From Chitinophagaceae bacterium (GTDB lineage: Bacteria > Bacteroidota > Bacteroidia > Chitinophagales > Chitinophagaceae): a stretch of 64,000 nt of DNA. The notes beneath the pieces were generated by a model. The model worked only from the letters and a program-made list of their open reading frames with translations, did no database searches and was not told the DNA's origin. The first letter of the stretch is position 1; each line of letters starts with the position of its first letter. The DNA is taken from positions 1 through 64,000 of the forward strand of contig JADJKL010000012.1 of the NCBI GenBank assembly GCA_016706055.1, read 5' to 3'. The translations under genes were made by a program, and so were the position numbers. This document shows, one piece after another, positions 50,843 to 59,130 of this stretch.

Positions 50843-51493
50843 ATGGAAATTAAGCCTTCAAAAAAAAATAATACACTATATAGGGTAGTGCTGTGTATTG
50901 CTGCCGTGATACTATTGTTTATTGTATGGCTCATCTTTATTGTCAAGAACACACAGCCTGATGATAGCATATTTAATTTTCTTTCCTATCACACAACTGC
51001 TCCCCGGACTAATACGATGAAAGTGATTACTTTTTTTGGTAATCATAATTTCTTAATACCAGCCAATCTGTTAGCTATAGCTTTCTTTATGTTCAAGAAG
51101 AGTAAGCAAGATGCTCTTCGGGTATTAATTATAGCAGTAAGCAGTTTAGGGATAATGTCTTTATTAAAAACTCTTTTTCACAGGCATCGCCCAATCAATC
51201 CTTTAATAGAAGGAATAACCAACTTCAGTTTCCCCAGTGGACATGCTTTTATGAGTGTAGCCTTTTTTGGCTTGCTGATTTATTTTATTTCACATAGACT
51301 GAAAGCAAACTGGAGGAAACCTCTACTGATTTCCATTCTTCTTTTTATAATTTTCTTAATAGGCTTCAGCCGAGTTTATCTAAGAGTGCATTACACAACA
51401 GATGTAATAGCAGGCTGGATTTTTGGCGTCTTTTGGCTGCTACTATGTTTGTCTGTTTTAAATAAATTTTTAAATAAGAACCCAGCTACTTAG
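50843..51493 (+). CDS. PAP2-family membrane phosphatase
   Basis: This membrane protein of about 216 residues belongs to the type 2 phosphatidic acid phosphatase family, which dephosphorylates lipid phosphates such as undecaprenyl pyrophosphate. The three motifs are complete: KTLFHRHRP (KxxxxxxRP), FPSGH and SRVYLRVHYTTDVIAG (SRxxxxxHxxxD). About six membrane segments are visible. The ATG at 50843 lies 11 bp after the preceding gene; an upstream TTG would overlap it. It may share a transcript with the phosphoesterase-barrel gene. Its 3' end overlaps the convergent propeller gene by 8 bp. Confidence 0.92.
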   Translation: MEIKPSKKNNTLYRVVLCIAAVILLFIVWLIFIVKNTQPDDSIFNFLSYHTTAPRTNTMKVITFFGNHNFLIPANLLAIAFFMFKKSKQDALRVLIIAVSSLGIMSLLKTLFHRHRPINPLIEGITNFSFPSGHAFMSVAFFGLLIYFISHRLKANWRKPLLISILLFIIFLIGFSRVYLRVHYTTDVIAGWIFGVFWLLLCLSVLNKFLNKNPAT

Positions 51494-53126
51494 CAATAAA
51501 TTTTAAAATAGTAGCTGTTCCTTCACCACCTTCATTGGATATATATAAATCGCCATTAGGTGCAAATGTTAATCCCTCTGGTTGGTTATACATGACTGGA
51601 TCTAACTTAATCACTTCTTCTACTTGGCCATCCTTAGATGCAATTACCATAACCTTTCCTACCGATGCTACAATATATAATTTACCATTTGTTGGATTGA
51701 TGCCCGCTGCTGACGGTTTAAATTCCGCTTTATCATCATTAAGTATCTCTTGTATTTTGCTAATGGCAATTGTATAAACTGGTTCTGCAGCAAATTTTTG
51801 TGTTGCCAGATCAAACCGGTAAGCCTTTCTTATTTCATTCTTTTCTTTCGAGCAATCTTTACAAAGCAATATCAGCGATTTACCATCACCATCCAGATAC
51901 ATTGCCTCAAATTCGTTAGTGCCACTTAAACCAAGCTCATATTCATTTGTTGCAAACGAACTGTCTTTTGTAGAAACCCTAACCACAATACCGGAACTAA
52001 CCAACATATAAATGGCGGTATCTGTATAAACTATATCCTCATAATCGCCTTTGCCACCAAATTTTTCTTTACCAACAAGGTCATTCTTATTGGCAAAATC
52101 AACTGTAAAAATATCTCCCTTCTCATCATTTTCTGCCAATAGCAAATTTCTCTTTGGTATATATGCCATACCAGAAATTTCTTTCAAATGCTTACCCAGC
52201 TCCATTTTATCATCGGGAGAAGAAAAATTATAACCTGACTTTACAATCTCCTCTTTCGATTTTTCACTTACAGCGATATAAGAAAACTTCAGCAACGTAG
52301 CCTTTGCACCCAAGCCTTCATTAGAGATATACATGTCGCCATTTTGCTTAAATGCAATTCCTTCCGGTTGAGGAAAAAGCTTAGCCGAAAGCTTATGTAC
52401 AGACTCTACCACTCCATTCAAATCCGTAATCACCAGTTGATTACTGGCAGAAGAAAGAATAAATAATTTTTGCATCTTGGGATGAATGGCCGCACCAGAG
52501 GGTTGAAACTTCGATGACTTAAAAGGTGAAAGTTCCGCCACCTTTGCCGCATCAATTACATACAACGGCTTATTGTCAAAGCCAAGAGAATCAGGATAAA
52601 AAGCATAAGCACTTACTGATTTGCCATCATCCGATTTGCAATTTTTGCAAATAAGTACCAGCGCATTATGTTCAGGGTCGCTGTACATCGTTTCAAAATC
52701 ATTAGTTCCTTGCAATGGCACTTTACCCATTTCCATAGAAGAAGTCTTGCCTTCATTATCTTTTACAAACCTGAAAATAGTTCCGTCACTTCTCAATATG
52801 TATGGAATATCATTCAGCATAGCCACATCTTCATAATCGCCTTTGCTTCCAAAATCGTATTCGCCATTAATTACTTTAGATTCTTTATCTAGTGTAAACA
52901 ATTTGCCAAGCTCGTCATTTACCACATAAAATACATTGTCTTTAGAATCCCATGCAAGACCTGATATTTCCTGCACCTTTAAATCCAGCTTATCAGTGTA
53001 CACCTGCGAAAAATCGTAATGAGGAGGAGAGGTAAGCTCTTTTGTTCTTGGACGGCATCCTGAAAAAGCCAATCCTGCCAGCCCAATCGCAAAAAAGAAA
53101 CTAATCCGGAAATTTAAAAAAGTCAT
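51486..53126 (-). CDS. SdiA-regulated/YjiK-like beta-propeller lipoprotein, internally duplicated
   Basis: This protein of about 546 residues has a lipoprotein signal (lipobox ending AFSGC) from the ATG at 53126. It is made of two copies of a YjiK/SdiA-regulated-type propeller unit. In copy 1: VQEISGLAWDSKDNVFYVVNDELGKLFTL, GDYEDVAML, GTNDFETMYSDPEHNALVLICKNCK. In copy 2: LKEISGMAYIPKRNLLLAENDEKGDIFTV, GDYEDIVYT, GTNEFEAMYLDGDGKSLILLCKDC. Both end with a QPEG(I/L)(A/T)F..NGD(M/L)YISNEG block. Phytase-like propellers are distant relatives. Function unknown; the two Cys pairs may matter. It is divergent from the HD-PycTM gene. Confidence 0.85.
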   Translation of the reverse strand: MTFLNFRISFFFAIGLAGLAFSGCRPRTKELTSPPHYDFSQVYTDKLDLKVQEISGLAWDSKDNVFYVVNDELGKLFTLDKESKVINGEYDFGSKGDYEDVAMLNDIPYILRSDGTIFRFVKDNEGKTSSMEMGKVPLQGTNDFETMYSDPEHNALVLICKNCKSDDGKSVSAYAFYPDSLGFDNKPLYVIDAAKVAELSPFKSSKFQPSGAAIHPKMQKLFILSSASNQLVITDLNGVVESVHKLSAKLFPQPEGIAFKQNGDMYISNEGLGAKATLLKFSYIAVSEKSKEEIVKSGYNFSSPDDKMELGKHLKEISGMAYIPKRNLLLAENDEKGDIFTVDFANKNDLVGKEKFGGKGDYEDIVYTDTAIYMLVSSGIVVRVSTKDSSFATNEYELGLSGTNEFEAMYLDGDGKSLILLCKDCSKEKNEIRKAYRFDLATQKFAAEPVYTIAISKIQEILNDDKAEFKPSAAGINPTNGKLYIVASVGKVMVIASKDGQVEEVIKLDPVMYNQPEGLTFAPNGDLYISNEGGEGTATILKFIAK

Positions 53127-53169
53127 TGTTCTTATTTTGTTTAAATTTATCAAAACTTATCTTTATAGC

Positions 53170-54435
53170 ATGACAGAAAATCAATTAGCACTGATTCGAG
53201 AGGCTAAAGCCTTTGTTTCGGACCTGCTTGCTGACAAACTTAACAAAAACATACGTTTCCACACTCTTGAACATACAGAAGAGGTGGTGGCTGCCTGTGA
53301 GAGAATGGCGAACTATTATCATATACCTGATGAAGAACAGACCGCTCTACTTATTGCTGCCTGGTTTCATGATACTGGCTACACTGGCGGGCAAGCAAAG
53401 GATCATGAAGTGTTGAGTGCCCAGCTTGCAACAGATTTTTTAGCCTCGCATAATGTATCTCCTGAAACATCCGGAAAAGTAATCAGCTGCATCAATGCAA
53501 CCCGGATGCCGCAAACACCCGTTAATTCGTTAGAAAAAATAATTTGCGATGCAGATCTTTTTCATCTTGGTACTGATGCATTCCGTGAAAAAACAAATCT
53601 TCTAAGAAAGGAACTGAAAAATTTTGGTGACGAAGAAATTACAAAAAATGACTGGTGGAAAAAAAACATTGAATTCCTTGAAGCACATAAATATTTTACT
53701 ACATACGGGCAAGAAACACTACAGCCAATAAAAGAAGTGCATATAAAAGGATTGACAGAAGAACTAAGTGACCTAGATGATAAAACAAAGAAAAAAAAGA
53801 AATCAAAAAACACTGATGATATTGTAGTAGAAGCGTTGCAGATTGAAGACGATGAGAAAAAGAAGAAAAAGGAAAAAAGTAATCAATCGGAAAGAGGTAT
53901 TGCTACGGTATTCCGCATCATGGCGCAAAACCAGAACAACCTTAGCGGCATGGCAGATTCAAAAGCTAATATTCTTATTTCTGTTAATGCTATCATTCTA
54001 AGTATTGTAATTTCTCAGCTTATTACAAAATTAGACTCAAACCCTAATTTGTTGATTCCCTTTTTCGCACTGGTAATTGTATGTGTGTCCACTATTGTTT
54101 TCTCCATATTAGCCACAAGGCCAAACGTAAACCACGGAATTTTTACACAGGAAGATGTACATAACAAAAAAACCAATCTGCTGTTCTTTGGTAATTTTTA
54201 TAAAATGAATTTGCCTGATTATGATTGGGCGATGGGTGAAATGCTGAATGATAAAGATTACCTCTACAGCAGCATTGTAAAAGACACTTATTTTTTAGGC
54301 GTGGTACTTGCAAAAAAATACCGCTTGCTAAGAATAGCTTATAACATTTTCATGTTTGGATTGATTTTAGTAATACTAGCTTTCGCTTTAGCGTATGCAT
54401 TACCTCATCCAATGGAAATATATAAACCGGGATAA
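53170..54435 (+). CDS. HD phosphohydrolase fused to PycTM/DUF5706 membrane domain
   Basis: This 421-residue membrane protein has an N-terminal HD domain (about 10-180): FHTLEHTEEVVAACERM, IAAWFHDTGYTGG (HD), HEVLSAQLATDFL and ICDADLFHLG (late Asp). A highly charged Lys-rich linker (about 210-250) follows. The C-terminal part (about 250-421) matches the Pycsar effector domain: IMAQNQNNLSGMADSKANILISVNAIILSIVIS, then a second TM pair and a final TM (AYNIFMFGLILVILAFALAYAL). In Pycsar systems such domains are membrane effectors gated by cyclic UMP or CMP. No cyclase gene lies next to it, so its role here is unknown. Confidence 0.85.
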   Translation: MTENQLALIREAKAFVSDLLADKLNKNIRFHTLEHTEEVVAACERMANYYHIPDEEQTALLIAAWFHDTGYTGGQAKDHEVLSAQLATDFLASHNVSPETSGKVISCINATRMPQTPVNSLEKIICDADLFHLGTDAFREKTNLLRKELKNFGDEEITKNDWWKKNIEFLEAHKYFTTYGQETLQPIKEVHIKGLTEELSDLDDKTKKKKKSKNTDDIVVEALQIEDDEKKKKKEKSNQSERGIATVFRIMAQNQNNLSGMADSKANILISVNAIILSIVISQLITKLDSNPNLLIPFFALVIVCVSTIVFSILATRPNVNHGIFTQEDVHNKKTNLLFFGNFYKMNLPDYDWAMGEMLNDKDYLYSSIVKDTYFLGVVLAKKYRLLRIAYNIFMFGLILVILAFALAYALPHPMEIYKPG

Positions 54436-54456
54436 AATATTTACTGATATGCAAAT

Positions 54457-54489
54457 AAAAATCCACCAGCATTAGCTAGTGGATTTTTT
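54457..54489. terminator. Bidirectional terminator
   Basis: ATCCAC and GTGGAT pair, with AAAA/TTTT extension and an inner AGC-ATTA-GCT. T-runs follow on both strands. It separates the convergent HD-PycTM and KorA genes. Confidence 0.8.
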
Positions 54490-54509
54490 ATTTGTAGTGA
54501 TCCCTTTTA

Positions 54510-56360
54510 TTAATCTCTCATCATTTCTTCCAGCTTCATTACCAATTCTGTTTTAGTAATTGGCACTCCCATTATTTTATTATATCCTTTGGCATCAACA
54601 AAATAAACATCACGGATTATTTTTATCAATTGCCCATTATTAATTTCAGGAATTAAAACAGTGTCAAAATTCTTAAGAATATCGCCAAGGTTTTTTGGGA
54701 AAGGACGAACATATCTTAAATGTGCATGGCTGATTTCATGCCCTTTCTTTTGCATTTCTGCGCAAGCACTTTTTATTGCACCATATGTAGAGCCCCAGCC
54801 AAGCACTAATATCTTTCCTTTTTCGGGACCACTGTCTAGTTTTTGTTCTGGGATGTGATCGGCAATCTTATCTACTTTTTCCTGACGAATCTTCACCATT
54901 AGTTGGTGATTCTCCGGTTCGTAGCTGATGTTACCTGTTACATTTTGTTTTTCCAAACCACCAATTCGATGTTCCAATCCTGGAGTGCCGGGTATAGCCC
55001 AAGGTCTTGCCAGTTTTTCGTCTCTTAAATAAGGTTGAAAAACTTCTTCCTGATCGCCAAGATCCTTCTTGAATTTTACTGTTATTGGTGGAAGGTCTTC
55101 TGAAACCGGAAACTTCCATGGTTCTGCTCCATTTGCAATATAACCATCACTCAAAAATATTACCGGTGTCATATGCTGTACAGAAATTCGCACTGCTTCG
55201 TACACTGCATCAAAACAATCGGCAGGAGTAGATGCAGAAACGATCGGCATCGGGCATTCGCCATTTCTTCCATAATAAGCTTGCATTAAATCAGACTGTT
55301 CTGTTTTGGTTGGCAGTCCTGTTGATGGCCCTCCTCGTTGAATATTTATTACTATTAAGGGGATTTCCAACATTACTGCTAAGCCTATTGCTTCACCTTT
55401 TAATGCTATGCCTGGTCCACTTGATGTAGTAACACCTAATGAACCACCGTAGGCTGCTCCAATAGCAGATGTGATGGCTGCAATTTCATCTTCTGCCTGA
55501 AAAGTGCGGACACCAAAATTTTTATATTTACTCAGGTCATGCAAAATATCTGACGCAGGTGTAATGGGATATGAACCTAAGAACAACGGTAACCCACTTT
55601 TTTGTGAAGCTGCAATCAAACCGAAGGAAACACCTTGGTTGCCCATTATAGAGCGATAATTTCCAGGCTCCATTTTTGCTTTCTCTACAGAGTAAGTTGT
55701 AGTAAATATCTCTGTAGTATCGCCATAATTGTAACCCGCCTGCAGCACTTTTACATTACTCTCATATATGTCTGGTTTCTTGCCAAACTTTTCCTTTAAA
55801 AATTTGATTGTATTCTCCATGTCACGGTTGTACATGAAATAAAGAACCCCAAGCACAAACATATTCTTTGCCCTGTCTTTCTCCTTCATTCCCATAGTAA
55901 AATCCTTGAGTGCTTCTCTCGTCATCTTTGTGACGTCCATCTTTATCACTTCGTAATTACTCAAGCTATCATTCTCAATTGGGTTTTCGCCATCGGGGTA
56001 ATTGGCAAGACGAAGATTTTTGCTATCAAATCCATCGGTATTCACAATAATCTTTCCTCCCTTCTTTAATACAGAAAGGTTTGTTTTTAATGCAGCGGCA
56101 TTCATAGCTATCAATACATCAACAGAGTCGCCGGGAGTGTAAATATTATCCGAAGAAAACCGCAACTGAAATCCACTAACGCCAGGCAACGTACCTATCG
56201 GAGCTCTTATCTCTGCCGGAAAATCCGGAAAAGTAGAAAGATCAATACCTAATAAAGCAGTGTTATTCGTAAACTGGGTACCGGTTAATTGCATTCCATC
56301 ACCACTGTCTCCTGCAAATTTGATAACAACATCTTGTAAAACTTCCTTTTTCCTTTCCAT
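54510..56360 (-). CDS. korA: 2-oxoglutarate:ferredoxin oxidoreductase, alpha subunit (gamma-alpha fusion)
   Basis: This 616-residue subunit joins the gamma domain and the pyrimidine-binding alpha domain of 2-oxoacid:ferredoxin oxidoreductase, which makes succinyl-CoA (or runs in reverse) with low-potential ferredoxin. The gamma part has VIKFAGDSGDGMQLTGTQFTN and FPAEIRAPIGTLPGVSGFQL. The alpha part has GSYPITPASDILHDLSKYKNFGVRTFQAEDEIAAITSAIGAAYGGSLGVTTSSGPGIALKGEAIGLAVMLEIPLIVINIQRGGPSTGLPTKTEQSDL. It ends with the VLGWGSTYGAIKSA transketolase C-terminal region. The TPP-binding KorB gene, normally next door, is not found on either side here. Confidence 0.92.
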   Translation of the reverse strand: MERKKEVLQDVVIKFAGDSGDGMQLTGTQFTNNTALLGIDLSTFPDFPAEIRAPIGTLPGVSGFQLRFSSDNIYTPGDSVDVLIAMNAAALKTNLSVLKKGGKIIVNTDGFDSKNLRLANYPDGENPIENDSLSNYEVIKMDVTKMTREALKDFTMGMKEKDRAKNMFVLGVLYFMYNRDMENTIKFLKEKFGKKPDIYESNVKVLQAGYNYGDTTEIFTTTYSVEKAKMEPGNYRSIMGNQGVSFGLIAASQKSGLPLFLGSYPITPASDILHDLSKYKNFGVRTFQAEDEIAAITSAIGAAYGGSLGVTTSSGPGIALKGEAIGLAVMLEIPLIVINIQRGGPSTGLPTKTEQSDLMQAYYGRNGECPMPIVSASTPADCFDAVYEAVRISVQHMTPVIFLSDGYIANGAEPWKFPVSEDLPPITVKFKKDLGDQEEVFQPYLRDEKLARPWAIPGTPGLEHRIGGLEKQNVTGNISYEPENHQLMVKIRQEKVDKIADHIPEQKLDSGPEKGKILVLGWGSTYGAIKSACAEMQKKGHEISHAHLRYVRPFPKNLGDILKNFDTVLIPEINNGQLIKIIRDVYFVDAKGYNKIMGVPITKTELVMKLEEMMRD

Positions 56361-56477
56361 ATGCTTATAGTCTTATCCTGCGAATTTAAAACATCTTAGT
56401 GTTCAATTCTCAATTAACAGCCAAAAAATACTTTTTCGTTTCGTCAAAAACAGATGGGATGCAAATCAAGCAACGAC

Positions 56478-56882
56478 TTAATACCAGTCTTTGCCTTCTG
56501 CCAAGCTTTTTAAAAAATTTGCCGCTTCATTACTCATAGCCGTACTGCTTAGTTCCCCATTTATCTCTTGTATAAAATGGCGACAACCATCGCCTGAATA
56601 GTTAAAGGACACATCCCCAGCAAGTTTCCCTTTCTTGTAAAATAACAGATTTCCATCGTAGCCACATTTATATGCTTCGGCCGTTTTGCTATCCACAAAA
56701 CCTGCCAGTTTTTTAATGGCCTTGTTTTCAGTAGTAGTTACTGTTTTTGCAATATTGTTTGTACCCAATTCATTGAAATTTATGACAAGACTGTCACATC
56801 CAGCCAATTGTTTGCCGGTTGCAGATTTCTCAGAACAAGAAACAAAACAAAGAAGCAATGCAACAAATAAAAATAATTTCAT
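56478..56882 (-). CDS. Small hypothetical lipoprotein
   Basis: This 134-residue protein starts at the ATG 56882 with a lipoprotein signal (LLLCFVSC). The mature part has AGCDSLVINFNELGTNNIAKTVTTTENKAIKKLAGFVDSKTAEAYKCGYDGNLLFYKKGKLAGDVSFNYSGDGCRHFI, with a conserved-looking set of three cysteines. An upstream in-frame start would read through a terminator hairpin (56917-56946) and is rejected. Similar short lipoproteins are frequent in Bacteroidota. Function unknown. Confidence 0.7.
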   Translation of the reverse strand: MKLFLFVALLLCFVSCSEKSATGKQLAGCDSLVINFNELGTNNIAKTVTTTENKAIKKLAGFVDSKTAEAYKCGYDGNLLFYKKGKLAGDVSFNYSGDGCRHFIQEINGELSSTAMSNEAANFLKSLAEGKDWY

Positions 56883-56916
56883 CCTTACAGTTTTGCGGAA
56901 AGGTATAAAATAAAAA

Positions 56917-56946
56917 ACCACCCAAAGCCTGTCTTGCCCGGGTGGT
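56917..56946 (-). terminator. Terminator-like hairpin upstream of the lipoprotein gene
   Basis: ACCACCC and GGGTGGT pair around CAAAGACAGGCTTTG-like sequence, and on the minus strand TTTTTT follows. It lies 35 bp upstream of the lipoprotein ATG with no gene between it and 57102. It ends either a small RNA made from the 56950-57050 region or readthrough from the next gene. Confidence 0.6.
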
Positions 56947-57101
56947 AACTGCATGAGAAAACTGCTTCTGACAGAGATAAAACTAAACCTGACTTGAGCA
57001 ATAATATAGATTGGGATAAGAACTGATGCAAAGATTCTAATAGCTTATTAACATATTGTTACTTAAAAATTATTTTAAGATTAACCATTCCGGTTTTTAA
57101 T

Positions 57102-57605
57102 TTATCCTTTTTCCTGTCCGTTTGAGTCATAAATTTTGGTTGACAATATGTTTCCGTTAGTATCATAATTTTTCCACTCACCATATTTTAAACCATGCTT
57201 GTACAAGCCGCTACTTTCCACTTTGCCATCTTCATAATAGTAAGTGGTAGAGTCATGATATTGACCATATTCATCAAGTAATAAAAAAGCTTCTAATTGT
57301 CCGTTGGCATAATACCGGGAAAAATGTGTACGAACATCATTTTTGGCAATTATAACTTGCCGGATCATGTCTGCAGAGTCTTTCATTACCTGACAAATGG
57401 ATAAATCTTTTTTGTTGATGTAAAATTCAGCAATTGCAAAATCAGTTCTTTTATACTTCTTTATATAACTGCTATCACTTTTTTTTATGACAGAATCCAA
57501 CCAGTGCTTATCAAGTTTATTTTTTGCCAATATCACACGGTTGTTGGTATTTGAACAAGCAGCCAAAAACAATATCAGCCCAACAAAAATCAATGTCTTT
57601 TTCAT
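57102..57605 (-). CDS. MORN-repeat lipoprotein (YwqK-like)
   Basis: This 167-residue lipoprotein has a signal with lipobox LFLAAC. The C-terminal half carries two or three MORN-type repeats: RYYANGQLEAFLLLDEYGQYHDSTTYYYEDGKVESSGLYKHGLKYGEWKNYDTNGNILSTKIY. The YYEDGKV..G.Y..G...G.W..Y pattern is that of the YwqK family, where some members act as immunity or antitoxin proteins. Its role in the envelope is unknown. No toxin partner is seen next to it. The next upstream gene is the beta-helix lipoprotein, separated by a terminator. Confidence 0.8.
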   Translation of the reverse strand: MKKTLIFVGLILFLAACSNTNNRVILAKNKLDKHWLDSVIKKSDSSYIKKYKRTDFAIAEFYINKKDLSICQVMKDSADMIRQVIIAKNDVRTHFSRYYANGQLEAFLLLDEYGQYHDSTTYYYEDGKVESSGLYKHGLKYGEWKNYDTNGNILSTKIYDSNGQEKG

Positions 57606-57631
57606 TCGAACAAAAATCTTGAAAATTCAAA

Positions 57632-57658
57632 AAGCATCCCGGCTTTTCCGGGATGCTT
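57632..57658 (-). terminator. Rho-independent terminator
   Basis: AAGCATCCCGG and CCGGGATGCTT pair around CTTTT-like loop bases; T-rich sequence follows on the minus strand. It closes the TonB receptor-lipoprotein operon. Confidence 0.85.
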
Positions 57659-57678
57659 CAAAATATAGTGTACTGATC

Positions 57679-59091
57679 TTAATTAAATTTAGTCCATGTC
57701 TTCCACCATGTATCACCAACTGCACAAGCTCCTTTATAACTAACAGAAATAAATCCTGTTGTTAATTTTGGATTTGTAAAGCTGGCACCTGTAGCAGCTG
57801 GAGAAGCAGCACTTGCCGGATTAAAATCCGGAGCAGTATAATTAAAAGGGGCAATAAGCTGCACATCTGTATTATTTGTAAGTATGCTGTTTCCATAAGC
57901 TGGTGTATTATACCATGCAGTTATAGAAGCAGAAGTATTAGGTGTAGTTGGCACATTTGCGTTACCCGCAATACTATATAAGACTGGTGTAGGGCAACCA
58001 GCAATAATATTATTTTGTACAAATAACGAAGAAGGAATATTATTATCCGTTGGCACTCCTTTAGTAGCATCAATGTACAAACCATTTGGATAACCCATAA
58101 TAATGGAATTAAACAGAGACATACTTGAGTTTCTTCTTATTTGAGCTCCCCAACTAAAAAGACTATTTCCAGTGTTTGCCAAAGTAGCTTTTGGTCCCAT
58201 TACAGTCATATTACTAAATACAACTGATGTTTGTGGCAACAAAGAACTTCCGTTCGCATCATTATCACTTTCAAAAGCTTCGCTTTTTGAAATATCTGCA
58301 ATTGCTGAATCTCTTACTGAAATACCAAACTGCACTTTACCGCTGAAACCATTGTCAGTATCAAAATCATCATCCAATGTTCTAAAAGAAATTAGGTGCT
58401 TACAGTTTACAGTACCACCAAACCACTCAAAAGAATCATCATTAGCATATGATACCTGTACATTATCTACAATAGTATTGCTTCCTACACCACCAAATGT
58501 TAATCCATTGATTTCTTTATCTGGTAAAAATGCATAGCCAGCATATTCTATCCGAACATAGCGAAGAATGCCGCTATTGTCAGCAGGGTTTTGACCTTGC
58601 GTAGAGGGTGTGCCATATAAACCTAACCCATCACTGTTATTTATTCCACCTTCAATTTCACCAATACCGGATGTTCCATTAAATGATGAGTTGGTCGGTG
58701 CATTTCCTAAAATAACTACACCGCTCCAGTCGCCTCGCTGTGGTGATGTTTCTTCAGAAGTAAATACAATCGGCTTATCTACCGTTCCATCTGCAATAAT
58801 TTTGCAGCTCCGGGTAATGATTAAACCACCTTGTCTTCCTTTTTCACCAACAATTTTTGTACCTGGCTCAATAGTAAGAATAGCACCATTTGTAACATAA
58901 ACAAGGCCACGCAGCTTATAAGTATATCCAACTTTTAAAGTGCGGTTTTCACTTATCCTTCCTTCAAGTATTGTATTTTCTGTGGTGCCAGTTGGAGGAG
59001 TAATAATTGTAGTGCCGCCGTCAACTTCAATCTTCCGGCAACCAAATGAAATAGCACTCAGTAAAACGGTATAGAGAACTAATTTTTTCAT
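57679..59091 (-). CDS. Beta-helix-type surface lipoprotein, TonB receptor partner
   Basis: This 470-residue lipoprotein has a signal with lipobox SFGC. It then shows right-handed beta-helix-like repeats: LRGLVYVTNGAILTIEPGTKIVGEKGRQGGLIITRSCKIIADGTVDKPIVFTSEE, GDWSGVVILGNAP, RYVRIEYAGYAF, INGLTFGGVGSNTIVDNVQVSYANDDSFEWFGGTVNCKHLISFRTLDDDFDTDNGFSGKVQFGISVRD. Acidic DDDFDTDNG-type motifs could bind metal ions. It lies 39 bp downstream of the TonB receptor gene, the usual pairing. Given the porin and Pho-box context, a phosphate- or organophosphate-linked role is inferred. Confidence 0.83.
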   Translation of the reverse strand: MKKLVLYTVLLSAISFGCRKIEVDGGTTIITPPTGTTENTILEGRISENRTLKVGYTYKLRGLVYVTNGAILTIEPGTKIVGEKGRQGGLIITRSCKIIADGTVDKPIVFTSEETSPQRGDWSGVVILGNAPTNSSFNGTSGIGEIEGGINNSDGLGLYGTPSTQGQNPADNSGILRYVRIEYAGYAFLPDKEINGLTFGGVGSNTIVDNVQVSYANDDSFEWFGGTVNCKHLISFRTLDDDFDTDNGFSGKVQFGISVRDSAIADISKSEAFESDNDANGSSLLPQTSVVFSNMTVMGPKATLANTGNSLFSWGAQIRRNSSMSLFNSIIMGYPNGLYIDATKGVPTDNNIPSSLFVQNNIIAGCPTPVLYSIAGNANVPTTPNTSASITAWYNTPAYGNSILTNNTDVQLIAPFNYTAPDFNPASAASPAATGASFTNPKLTTGFISVSYKGACAVGDTWWKTWTKFN

Positions 59092-59130
59092 GTTTTTATT
59101 TTTTGATTTTGTTTTATGATTTGTATTTGA

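Noticed and set aside
57102..57605. Toxin-antitoxin module (YwqK-like antitoxin)
   Set aside because: MORN-type repeats are present, but the protein is a lipoprotein and no toxin gene lies beside it.
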